DNA of 35,608 bases from Campylobacteraceae bacterium (GTDB lineage Bacteria > Campylobacterota > Campylobacteria > Campylobacterales > Campylobacteraceae), in the NCBI GenBank assembly GCA_031274495.1, contig JAISQB010000069.1, positions 1 through 35,608 of the forward strand, written 5' to 3'. The notes below the pieces were generated by a model that searched no databases, was not told the origin of the DNA, and saw only the letters and a program-made list of their open reading frames with translations. Shown here piece after piece: positions 1 to 7,361 of the stretch. Numbering within the stretch: position 1 is the first letter of the stretch; the number at the start of each line of letters is the position of its first letter. The translations under genes and the position numbers were made by a program.

Positions 1-165
1 CCCAGAACTTTCGCTTCGCGGCTTGTTATCGGGACGAAATATCTAAACGACCCCTATATCATAAAGTTGCAGCAAGCATTCGCCGACCCAAGACTTCAAG
101 AGTGGCTGAGAACGACGGATGACCCGTTGGTGCAGGGCGTTTTGCCGCCTGTTTCGGATAATTAA
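1..165 (+). CDS. MetQ/NlpA-type binding protein, C-terminal fragment (cut by window edge)
   Basis: The frame is open from base 1 and stops with TAA at 163-165, giving the last 54 residues of a protein. The fragment (FASRLVIGTKYLNDP, then QQAFADPRLQEWL, TTDDPLVQG, PPVSDN) aligns without gaps to the C-termini of the next three genes, so this is a fourth member of the same tandem array. The start lies outside the window. Only the C-terminal lobe edge of the binding protein is visible, so ligand and anchor cannot be judged here. Inference: it belongs to the same transcript as the following genes because only 21 bases separate it from the next start. Confidence 0.9.
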   Translation, partial: PRTFASRLVIGTKYLNDPYIIKLQQAFADPRLQEWLRTTDDPLVQGVLPPVSDN

Positions 166-186
166 ATTTTTACAAAAGGAGAGAAT

Positions 187-1071
187 ATGGCAGATACAAA
201 CAGAAATTTTAAGATAAAAAAGTCCCGCCCCTTCGTGTGGGTCGCGGTAGTTGCCGTTGTGGTAGTTGTAGCGGCGGGGGCGTTATTTTACGCCAAATCC
301 AAAACCCCCGTTGCGGTGGTATTCGGCGAGACATTGAAGATACACTATGAGCCGGCAGAAGCGGGCGAGGAGCGGATCATCAAATACATCAACGAACACA
401 TCGCGCCCGACTACGGTATCAAACTCGAAGCCGTGGGCATCCAAGACTCATCGCTTGGCAACCGCGCCGTAGCCGAGGGAGAGCTTGCCGCCTCCATCTA
501 CGAGCACGAGTTGTGGCTAAGAGAGGTGATCGAAGCCAACGGTTTTGAACTCACTGCCGTTTTTCCCGTCTTTCAGTGGGGATTTGGTATCTACTCTGAT
601 AAGCACGAAAGTGTGGACGCTCTGCCAAACGGCGCTGTAGTAGCCATACCCGTAGATGGCGGCAATCAAGCCCAAGCGTTGTGGCTTTTGGAGCGCGAAG
701 GGTTTATCAAGCTAAGCGACAAGATAGACAGAAAAGGGGCGAAGATAAGGGATATCGTGAGCAATCCGCGCAAGTTTCAATTTAAAGAGTTGGACTTTTT
801 ATCACTGCCTCGCGTCTTAGACTCCGTCGATATCGCCGTTGGCTACACATCCAACTTCGACGCCGGCAAAATCCCACGCAGCAAGGGACTACTGTTCCCC
901 AAACCCCCAAGAATCTTCGCCTCCCAGCTTGTCATAGGAACAAAGTTTTTAGACGACCCACAGATAAAAAAACTCCAACAAGCCTTCGCGGACCCAAGGG
1001 TGAGAAAGTATCTCGAAACAACAGACGACCCGTTAGTACAGGGAGTTTATACGCCCGTTTCGGATGATTAG
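187..1071 (+). CDS. MetQ/NlpA-family substrate-binding protein with N-terminal membrane anchor, copy 1
   Basis: 294 residues. The family binds methionine or related compounds for MetNI-type ABC importers. Recognisable features are the xxHxxWL segment (YEHELWLREV), the FQWGFGIYS stretch, the NQAQALWLLEREG helix and the LPRVLDSVDIAVGYTS segment, which correspond to MetQ. The N-terminus is KIKKSRPF followed by about 22 hydrophobic residues and then YAKSK. It has positive charges before the membrane span and no lipobox Cys, so it should be an uncleaved N-in/C-out anchor with the binding domain in the periplasm. The ATG at 187 follows AAAGGAGAG. No MetN or MetI is encoded in the window, so the partner transporter is unknown. 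The neighbourhood suggests an organosulfur ligand (inference). Confidence 0.9.
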   Translation: MADTNRNFKIKKSRPFVWVAVVAVVVVVAAGALFYAKSKTPVAVVFGETLKIHYEPAEAGEERIIKYINEHIAPDYGIKLEAVGIQDSSLGNRAVAEGELAASIYEHELWLREVIEANGFELTAVFPVFQWGFGIYSDKHESVDALPNGAVVAIPVDGGNQAQALWLLEREGFIKLSDKIDRKGAKIRDIVSNPRKFQFKELDFLSLPRVLDSVDIAVGYTSNFDAGKIPRSKGLLFPKPPRIFASQLVIGTKFLDDPQIKKLQQAFADPRVRKYLETTDDPLVQGVYTPVSDD

Positions 1072-1092
1072 ATTGTAAAAAAAGGAGTGAAG

Positions 1093-1977
1093 ATGGCAAA
1101 TGCAAACGCCCATTTTAAGATAAAAAAGAGCCGCTCTTTAGCGTGGATTATCGTGGTTGGCGTTGTATTGGCTGTCGCGGTTGGGGTATTTTTTTATGCC
1201 AAATCCAAAGCTTCCGATGCGGTTGTTTTTGACAGTACGCTTAAAGTCCACTACTATCCGTTTTTTGTGGGGGAGGAGTGGATCATTAAGTATATCGACG
1301 AGCACATCGCGCCCGATTACGGTATCAGGCTTGAGGCTGTCCCTTTGGCGGACGGTACTCAGGCGGATAGGGCAGTCGCGGAGGGGAAATATGCGGGCAC
1401 TATCTATCAGCACCAGTGGTGGTTAAAGCAGGTCGTGGATGCCAATGGGTTTGAACTCACGCCTGTTTTTCCGATATTTCAGTGGGGGTTTGGCATATAT
1501 TCGGATAGGTACAAAAGTATCGATGAGGTTCCTGACGGCGCATTAGTCGCCCTGCCCAATGACGGAGCTAATCAAGCCCAAGCGCTGTGGCTTTTGGAGC
1601 GCGAAGGGCTTATCAAGCTAAATGATGATGTAGAGCGCAGGCGTGCGCAGTTACGAGATGTCATCCACAATCCGCACAATTTTCAGCTAAAAGAGTTGGA
1701 CTTTTTGTCACTGCCTCGTATCTTGGGCTCTGTCGATATCGCCGTGGGTTACACTTCCAATTTTGACGACGGCAGAATCCCGCGAAGTAAGGGGATTTTG
1801 TTCCCTAAAGCCCCCAAAACTTTCGCTTCGCAGCTTGTTATAGGTACTAAGTTTTTAAATGATCCGCAGATAAAAAAGCTACAGCAGGCGTTCGCCGATC
1901 CAAGAGTGAGAGAGTATCTTGAAACGACGGACGACCCGTTGGTGCAGGGGGTTTATACGCCTGTTTCGGATTATTAA
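1093..1977 (+). CDS. MetQ/NlpA-family substrate-binding protein with N-terminal membrane anchor, copy 2
   Basis: 294 residues from the ATG at 1093. A GTG at 1087 would add two residues but lies inside the Shine-Dalgarno AAAGGAG, so 1093 is preferred. The domain order is the same as in the preceding copy: KIKKSRSLAW, one membrane span, YAKSK, then the MetQ-like fold with YQHQWWLKQV, FQWGFGIYS and NQAQALWLLEREG. It differs from copy 1 most in the first lobe (HYYPFFVGEEW), which would shape a binding cleft, and least in the C-terminal hundred residues. There is no lipobox. It is a recent-looking duplicate in which the spacer and ribosome binding site were copied as well. The ligand is not known. 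Confidence 0.9.
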   Translation: MANANAHFKIKKSRSLAWIIVVGVVLAVAVGVFFYAKSKASDAVVFDSTLKVHYYPFFVGEEWIIKYIDEHIAPDYGIRLEAVPLADGTQADRAVAEGKYAGTIYQHQWWLKQVVDANGFELTPVFPIFQWGFGIYSDRYKSIDEVPDGALVALPNDGANQAQALWLLEREGLIKLNDDVERRRAQLRDVIHNPHNFQLKELDFLSLPRILGSVDIAVGYTSNFDDGRIPRSKGILFPKAPKTFASQLVIGTKFLNDPQIKKLQQAFADPRVREYLETTDDPLVQGVYTPVSDY

Positions 1978-1998
1978 ATTTTTACAAAAGGAGTGAAG

Positions 1999-2886
1999 AT
2001 GGCAGATACAAACAGCCATTTTGAGATAAAAAAGAGGCGTCCCTTTGTGTGGATCGCGGTAGTTGCCGTTATAGCGGTTGCGGTAGTTGGGGAGTTTTTG
2101 TACTCCAAATCAAAAGGTCCGAGCGCGGTGGTGTTCGGCGATACATTGAAGGTGCATTACCATACATCAAGTGCCGGCGAAGAGAGTGTCATCAAATATG
2201 TCAACGAACACATCGCGCCTGACTACGGTATCAAACTCGAAGCGGCCGGCTTGACCGACGCCATACAGGTCGACAGAGCGATCGCGGAGGGGAAGACATA
2301 CGCGGGCAGTATCGGGCAACACCAGTGGTGGCTACAGCAGGTGATCGATGTGAACGGATTTGAGCTGACGCCGACGGTGTATATATTTCAGTGGGCGTTT
2401 GGCATATATTCGGACAGATACAAAAGCGTGGATGCACTGCCTGAGGGCGCTGTTATAGCCATCCCCAACGACGCCGCCAACCAAGGACAAGCACTTTGGC
2501 TTTTGCAAAGAGCGGGGCTCATCGGGCTAAATCAAAATGTAGAGCCGAGGATATCAAAGATCAAAGATATCGTCCACAACCCGCGTAAGTTTCAATTTAA
2601 AGAGATAGAAGATACGACTATACCGCGCGTTTTGGACTCTATAGACGCGGGGGTCAGCTATGTGTCGTTCTTTGACGCGGGTAAAGTTCCAAGAGAAAAA
2701 ACGATACTGCTTCTACCCCCGCCCAAAACTTTCGCGGCACGGCTTGTCGTTGGGACGAAGTTTTTGGATGATCCCAAGATCATAAAACTGCAACAAGCAT
2801 TCGCGGATCCACGGGTGAGAAAATATCTTGAAACAACGGATGACCCGTTAGTGAAAGATATCATAACGCCCGTTTCGGATGATTAA
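1999..2886 (+). CDS. MetQ/NlpA-family substrate-binding protein with N-terminal membrane anchor, copy 3
   Basis: 295 residues from the ATG at 1999. The GTG at 1993 overlaps the AAAGGAG ribosome binding site and is unlikely. It has the same anchor pattern (EIKKRRPFVW, hydrophobic span, YSKSK) and the same MetQ-like domain. It is the most diverged array member in the likely binding segments: GQHQWWLQQV, VYIFQWAFGIYS, and EDTTIPRVLDSIDAGVSYVSFF in place of LDFLSLPR...GYTS. These changes suggest a different ligand preference (inference). The next gene, for a different binding-protein family, starts 21 bases downstream with a similar spacer (TTACAAAAGGAGG), so co-transcription is likely. Confidence 0.9.
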   Translation: MADTNSHFEIKKRRPFVWIAVVAVIAVAVVGEFLYSKSKGPSAVVFGDTLKVHYHTSSAGEESVIKYVNEHIAPDYGIKLEAAGLTDAIQVDRAIAEGKTYAGSIGQHQWWLQQVIDVNGFELTPTVYIFQWAFGIYSDRYKSVDALPEGAVIAIPNDAANQGQALWLLQRAGLIGLNQNVEPRISKIKDIVHNPRKFQFKEIEDTTIPRVLDSIDAGVSYVSFFDAGKVPREKTILLLPPPKTFAARLVVGTKFLDDPKIIKLQQAFADPRVRKYLETTDDPLVKDIITPVSDD

Positions 2887-2907
2887 ATTTTACAAAAGGA
2901 GGATACG

Positions 2908-3894
2908 ATGAGAGGGATATTTTTACTATTTGTATCGCTGGTTTTGTTACAGGCGGAGGTGAGTGAGCTTCGCATAGCGAAGCAGTATGGGTTGGGGGCG
3001 TTGCCGTTTAATGTGTTGGATGAGTTTAAACTTGTGCAAAAACACGCGAAAGCGGCGGGGCTTGGGGATGTGAAGGTGACTTGGGCGACTTTTGGGGGCG
3101 GGGCGGCTACAAATGACGCGCTTCTTTCGGGCAATATCGATATAAACTATAACGGTATCGCCCCATTTGTGATACTTTGGGACAAATCAAAAGGCAAAGT
3201 CAAAGCCATAGCGGCAGCCGGTGAGATACCCATCGTGCTAAATACCGTCAATCCCAATGTAAAGTCTATAAAAGATTTGACGGATAGCGATAGAATAGCA
3301 CTCCCCGCGGCGAAAGTCTCCATACAGGCGATACTTTTGCAGATAGAGACGGCGAAGATTTACGGTATCAAAAATTTCGACAAATTCGACCACTTGACCG
3401 TCACGCTAAAAGACCCCGACGCTATCGTGGCTCTGACTTCCAAAAATCCCCAGATAACGACGCACTTTACCTCGGAACCATTCGCCAGCATAGAGCAGCA
3501 AAACCCAAATGTACGGCAGCTTTTGACCTTAGAGAGCGTCCTTGGCAAAAGTTACACGGCGGTCGTCATCTCGACTACGGAGAAATTTTACAAAGCCAAC
3601 CCTAAAACGGTGAAGGCTTTAGTGGACGCTTTGGATGAGGCGAACAGGTGGATAGAGAACAACAAAGAGGAGGCTGTGCGGCTCTATCTTAAGGCGAACA
3701 ACTCGAAAGAGCCGTTTGAATTGATATACTCCATCCTCAATAGACCCAACTTCAAATTCACCATAAAGCCCACGGATATCACCGTATTTAGCGACTTTTT
3801 ATACGAAACGGGGACGATAAAGAGTAAGCCCACGCAAAAAGAGCTATTTTTTGAGGGGGCTCTTGAGGAGGAGTCAGGCGGCGGATGCGGCTGA
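2908..3894 (+). CDS. NitT/TauT-family ABC substrate-binding protein (SsuA-like), orphan copy 1
   Basis: 328 residues with a short signal peptide (MRGIFLLFVSLVLLQAE) and no lipobox, so probably a soluble periplasmic binding protein. Family features are RIAKQYGLGALPF at the start of the mature domain, GGGAATNDALLSGNIDINYNG (the pocket region of NMT1/SsuA-like proteins), DRIALPAAKVSIQA and TEKFYKANPKTVKALVDALDEA. The family carries sulfonates, taurine, nitrate or thiamine precursors. The neighbouring ssuD genes favour sulfonates (inference). The C-terminus has a short Gly-rich tail ending GGGCG not found in the two related genes downstream. The ATG follows AAAAGGAGG. No permease or ATPase is adjacent. 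Confidence 0.9.
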   Translation: MRGIFLLFVSLVLLQAEVSELRIAKQYGLGALPFNVLDEFKLVQKHAKAAGLGDVKVTWATFGGGAATNDALLSGNIDINYNGIAPFVILWDKSKGKVKAIAAAGEIPIVLNTVNPNVKSIKDLTDSDRIALPAAKVSIQAILLQIETAKIYGIKNFDKFDHLTVTLKDPDAIVALTSKNPQITTHFTSEPFASIEQQNPNVRQLLTLESVLGKSYTAVVISTTEKFYKANPKTVKALVDALDEANRWIENNKEEAVRLYLKANNSKEPFELIYSILNRPNFKFTIKPTDITVFSDFLYETGTIKSKPTQKELFFEGALEEESGGGCG

Positions 3895-3984
3895 AATTAA
3901 GGGCGCGGGCGCGTTTGTGAGGTGCAAAATTAGCAAAGCCTTCGTTTAAGGAAGCGGAAGCAAACTACAAAAAGGAGTTTTACA

Positions 3985-4965
3985 ATGAAAAAGAGGTTAG
4001 CGATAGCGTTACTTTTGATGGGCAGCAGTCTGTTCGCCGAGGTGAGCGTTTTTAAGATAAGCAGGCAGTATGGGCTTAGCACGCTGCCCTTCATCGTCGT
4101 CAAAGATAGAGGGCTTATCGAAAAGTACGGCAAAGAGGCGGGGCTTGGGGATATAAAGGTGGAGTATCTGACATTTGCCGGAGGGGCGGCGACAAATGAA
4201 GCGTTGCTATCGGGCAGTGTGCATATAAACGCCAACGGCGCGGCGCCTTTTATACGGCTTTGGGATAAAACCAACGGCAAAGTCAAGGGCATATCCGCGA
4301 CGAGCAAAGGGGTCATCGACTTAGTCTCGTCCAATCCAAAAGTAAAAAGTATCAAAGACTTAAGCGACGCGGATAGGATAGCTCTGCCCGCGGCGAAAGT
4401 CTCCATACAATCTTTACTGTTGCAAATCGCGACGGCTAAAGAGTTCGGTATCAAAAATTACGATAAATTCGACCACTTGACCGTCACTTTGAGCAATCCC
4501 GACGCGTTCATATCTTTGACTTCGGGCAAGTCCGAGATAACGGCGCATTTCGGACAAGAGCCCTACACCACAGTGGAGCTGCAAAATCCCAAAATCCACA
4601 AAATCCTAAGCTCAGTTGATGTAGTAAGCAAAGACGCCACGACGGGCATCTACTCAACCACGCAAGATTTTTACGACAAAAATCCTAAGCTTATAAAGGC
4701 ATTTTTGAAAGCGTTAAATGAGGCAATAACTTGGATAGACAACAACCAAAAAGAGGCGATTGCGCTATATGTCAAATCCGAAAAGTCCAAAGAGCCGCCC
4801 GAACTCCTACTCTCCATCCTACAAAAAGGCGGCGTACAGTTCAGTCTAAAACCAACAGGTGTCACCGTATTTAGCGACTTCTTACACGAGATAGGGGCGA
4901 TAAAAAGCAAGCCCACCCAAAGAGAGCTGTTTTTCGACGCCATTTTTGAGACGGATTATAAATGA
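3985..4965 (+). CDS. NitT/TauT-family ABC substrate-binding protein (SsuA-like), orphan copy 2
   Basis: 326 residues. Signal peptide MKKRLAIALLLMGSSLFAE has an A-type cleavage site. It is clearly a paralogue of the genes at 2908 and 6187: KISRQYGLSTLPF, GGAATNEALLSGSVHINANG, DRIALPAAKVSIQS, KFDHLTVTLSNPDAF and TVFSDFLHEIGAIKSKPTQ are shared in order. It is probably a periplasmic sulfonate-type binding protein, with the ligand unknown. The ATG at 3985 follows AAAAAGGAG. It lies 90 bases after the previous gene and 119 bases before ssuD copy 1. The spacer before ssuD contains a small stem-loop (4992-5005) but no T-run, so read-through is expected. Confidence 0.9.
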   Translation: MKKRLAIALLLMGSSLFAEVSVFKISRQYGLSTLPFIVVKDRGLIEKYGKEAGLGDIKVEYLTFAGGAATNEALLSGSVHINANGAAPFIRLWDKTNGKVKGISATSKGVIDLVSSNPKVKSIKDLSDADRIALPAAKVSIQSLLLQIATAKEFGIKNYDKFDHLTVTLSNPDAFISLTSGKSEITAHFGQEPYTTVELQNPKIHKILSSVDVVSKDATTGIYSTTQDFYDKNPKLIKAFLKALNEAITWIDNNQKEAIALYVKSEKSKEPPELLLSILQKGGVQFSLKPTGVTVFSDFLHEIGAIKSKPTQRELFFDAIFETDYK

Positions 4966-4991
4966 GATAAGGGTTTAAGTCTGCAAAGTTT

Positions 4992-5005
4992 GCCCATTGA
5001 TGGGC
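4992..5005 (+). other. Small stem-loop between binding-protein gene and ssuD copy 1
   Basis: GCCCA (4992-4996) and TGGGC (5001-5005) form a 5-bp stem with a TTGA loop. No run of T follows, so it does not look like an intrinsic terminator. It could mark a processing or pausing site inside a long operon. The function is not established. Confidence 0.35.
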
Positions 5006-5084
5006 GGATTATTGCTAATGTGCAGATAAGTTTGGCGGATATATTGTCGCCGAATTTAACACTACAAATTTCAGGAGGTTTGTT

Positions 5085-6185
5085 ATGGGTTTGAGTATTT
5101 TTTGGTATCTTCCGACGGGTGGAGATACGAGGTATGTGGGGGAAGTTTCGGATTTTAGACCGCCGACAGCGGCGTATCTTAGGCAGATTGCTACGACGGC
5201 GGAGCAGTTCGGGTATGATGGGCTTTTGATACCGACGGGGAGCAATGTGCAAGACCCGTTCATCTTGGCGGCAAATATAGCGGCGTATACGAGCAGGATC
5301 AAACTGCTTTTGGCTCTGCGCACTTCGGCGGTTGGCACTCCTACGGTATTTGCGAGGCAGAGCGTGACGCTTGATGATGTGCTGGACGGGCGGTTGATAT
5401 TTAATGTAGTGCCGGGGAGTTATTCGGCCGGGGAGCTTGCGGCGGATGGGGTTCGTCTGGCTCACGATGAGCGTTATGAGTTGGCGGATGAATTTTTGAC
5501 GCTTTGGAAGAGAATCTTAAGCGGCGAGAGCGTCACACATAAGGGGAAATATTTTGACCTTGAGGAGGCGAAGCTCAATTTTCCTCCCGTCCAAAAACCG
5601 CACCCGCCTCTATATTTTGGCGGTTCATCCGACGCCGCTCACGAACTTACGGCAAAACATATCGACGCCTATTTGAGCTGGGGAGAGCCTCCTGCGCAGG
5701 TCGCGGAGAAGATCGCCGATGTGAAGAAAAGGGCGGCAAAATATGGAAGAGAGGTTAAGTTTGGCATACGGCTTCAAGTCATCGTGCGCGAGACGGAAGA
5801 GGAGGCGTGGGTGGCGGCAAACAGGCTTATAAGCCACCTTGACGACGAGATCATAGCAAGAGAAGAGAAAAAGTTCGACATCACAGACTCCGTAGGTCAG
5901 CAGCGCATAAGGTCGTTGCACAACGGCGATAGAAACAGGCTCGAAATCAGCCCAAATCTCTGGGCGGGCATAGGCTTGGTAAGACGAGGAGCGGGAACCG
6001 CACTTGTAGGAGACCCTAAAATCATAGCCGAAAGATTGAAAGAGTATGAGGCGCTTGGCGTCGATACATTTGTATTGTCGGGCTATCCTCATCTGGAAGA
6101 GGCGGCGAGATTTGCCGAGCTTGTCTTTCCGCTTATCGGCAAAGAGGCACATCCCAGATTTATCAATAAAGAAGCGGTGGCGTAA
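5085..6185 (+). CDS. ssuD: FMNH2-dependent alkanesulfonate monooxygenase, copy 1
   Basis: 366 residues, a bacterial-luciferase-like TIM barrel closely matching SsuD (E. coli SsuD is about 381 residues). SsuD uses FMNH2 and O2 to split the C-S bond of alkanesulfonates, giving an aldehyde and sulfite in the cytoplasm. Visible matches are [73 protein letters not shown] and [10 protein letters not shown]. By comparison with my recollection of the E. coli protein, Arg226, Arg297 and Tyr331 are kept (here R229, R300, Y334), whereas His228 is Gln231 and Cys54 is replaced. The ATG follows TTCAGGAGG. The C-terminus is shorter than in copy 2. No flavin reductase partner (SsuE) is nearby. Confidence 0.95.
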   Translation: MGLSIFWYLPTGGDTRYVGEVSDFRPPTAAYLRQIATTAEQFGYDGLLIPTGSNVQDPFILAANIAAYTSRIKLLLALRTSAVGTPTVFARQSVTLDDVLDGRLIFNVVPGSYSAGELAADGVRLAHDERYELADEFLTLWKRILSGESVTHKGKYFDLEEAKLNFPPVQKPHPPLYFGGSSDAAHELTAKHIDAYLSWGEPPAQVAEKIADVKKRAAKYGREVKFGIRLQVIVRETEEEAWVAANRLISHLDDEIIAREEKKFDITDSVGQQRIRSLHNGDRNRLEISPNLWAGIGLVRRGAGTALVGDPKIIAERLKEYEALGVDTFVLSGYPHLEEAARFAELVFPLIGKEAHPRFINKEAVA

Positions 6186-6186
6186 T

Positions 6187-7146
6187 ATGAAAAAGTTTTT
6201 CTTAATTTTTGCGGCGTTTTTGATGAGCGCGGAGCTGTTCGCGGAGGCAAATTCGCTTCGCATAGCAAAACAGTATGGTTTCAACACACTCCCTTTTACC
6301 GTTATCACAGAGCATAAACTTGTCCAAAAATATGCCAAAGAGGCGGGACTTGGGGATGGCGTGAAGATAGAGTGGGTCACATTGGCGGGCGGTTCTGCGA
6401 CAAATGAAGCGCTGCTATCAGGAAGTGTCGATATAAGCTCCAGCGGCGTAGCGCCCTTTATTAGGCTTTGGGATAAGACAAAAGGCAAAGTCAAAGCCAT
6501 AGCCTCTTCGGGCAAAGATACTATAGGGCTGGTCTCGTCAAATAAAAATGTAAAGAGCATAAGGGATTTGACCGATAAAGATAAGATAGCCCTGCCCGCG
6601 GCTAAAGTCTCTATCCAGTCCTTAGTGCTTCAAATAGCTGCGGCTAAAGAGTACGGCATCAAAAATTACGATAAGTTCGACCATTTGACCGTTACTCTGG
6701 GCAATCCCGACGCGTTTGTGGCGCTCACTTCGGGCAAATCCGAGATAACAGCCCATTTTGGCAGAGAGCCCTACACCAGTATAGAGCTGCAAAATCCGAA
6801 TATCCACGAGATATTAAACTCAGCCGATGTCGTAGGCAAGGGCGTCACGACGGGTGTCTACTCCACAACGGAAGAGTTTTATAAAGCAAATCCAAAACTC
6901 ATAGCCTCTTTCATAAAAGCGCTGGATGAGGCGAATGCGTGGATAAACAGCCATAAAAAGGAGGCGATCGAGCTCTATATCAAATCCGAAAAGTCAAAAG
7001 AGTCGCCAAGCGTACTACTCTCGATACTGGAAAACGGCAATGCCGAATTTAGCTCAAAAGCGTCGGATATCACCGTCTTTAGCGACTTCCTATACGAAAC
7101 AGGCGCGATAAAGTCAAAACCAAAACAGAAAGATCTCTTTTTTTAA
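6187..7146 (+). CDS. NitT/TauT-family ABC substrate-binding protein (SsuA-like), orphan copy 3
   Basis: 319 residues from the ATG at 6187, one base after the ssuD stop, so translation is probably coupled. The frame extends upstream inside ssuD, but that part lacks a signal peptide and is rejected. Signal peptide MKKFFLIFAAFLMSAELFAE. It is a paralogue of the genes at 2908 and 3985: RIAKQYGFNTLPF, GGSATNEALLSGSVDISSSG, DKIALPAAKVSIQS, SGKSEITAHFGREPYTS and TVFSDFLYETGAIKSKPKQ. It is likely a periplasmic sulfonate-type binding protein. It is the last gene before a strong terminator, so it ends the first transcript of the organosulfur region. Confidence 0.9.
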   Translation: MKKFFLIFAAFLMSAELFAEANSLRIAKQYGFNTLPFTVITEHKLVQKYAKEAGLGDGVKIEWVTLAGGSATNEALLSGSVDISSSGVAPFIRLWDKTKGKVKAIASSGKDTIGLVSSNKNVKSIRDLTDKDKIALPAAKVSIQSLVLQIAAAKEYGIKNYDKFDHLTVTLGNPDAFVALTSGKSEITAHFGREPYTSIELQNPNIHEILNSADVVGKGVTTGVYSTTEEFYKANPKLIASFIKALDEANAWINSHKKEAIELYIKSEKSKESPSVLLSILENGNAEFSSKASDITVFSDFLYETGAIKSKPKQKDLFF

Positions 7147-7153
7147 CAAGACA

Positions 7154-7196
7154 GATGCGGGGCAGATTTTGCCGAAAATTTACCCCGCATCTTTTT
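7154..7196 (+). terminator. Rho-independent terminator after binding-protein copy 3
   Basis: GATGCGGGG (7154-7162) pairs perfectly with CCCCGCATC (7183-7191). The loop holds a second nested stem ATTTT/AAAAT around GCCG, and TTTTT follows directly at 7192-7196. It begins eight bases after the stop codon and should end transcription of the upstream genes. Confidence 0.9.
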
Positions 7197-7236
7197 ATAA
7201 ATTAATCCATATATAACATAGTAAACTGATACATAA

Positions 7237-7253
7237 ACTTAAGTTATTTAAGT
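7237..7253 (+). promoter_or_regulatory. Candidate operator: inverted repeat ACTTAA-N5-TTAAGT
   Basis: ACTTAA (7237-7242) and TTAAGT (7248-7253) form a perfect 6-bp inverted repeat with a 5-base spacer. It sits four bases upstream of the TATAAT at 7258, where a -35 box would be. That placement suits a repressor or activator site controlling ssuD copy 2. The regulator is not in the window. Confidence 0.4.
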
Positions 7254-7257
7254 AAGT

Positions 7258-7280
7258 TATAATGTTTTTCTATATATAAT
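7258..7280 (+). promoter_or_regulatory. Candidate promoter(s) for ssuD copy 2 transcript
   Basis: Two TATAAT hexamers lie in an AT-rich stretch, at 7258-7263 and 7275-7280, downstream of the terminator and about 80-100 bases before the ssuD start. No good -35 box is visible, which is common in Campylobacterota promoters. A new promoter is needed here because the previous transcript is terminated at 7196. Confidence 0.5.
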
Positions 7281-7361
7281 ACCACATTAAACAGATATAT
7301 TAACTTTACTTTTTTGGTAGAGTATTCGGCATATTTGTATTTTTTGAAAGGGAGGTTTGTT

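Noticed and set aside
5625-6560. Long - strand ORF opposite ssuD copy 1 and binding-protein copy 3
   Set aside because: It spans the junction of two convincing + strand genes and has no protein features of its own.
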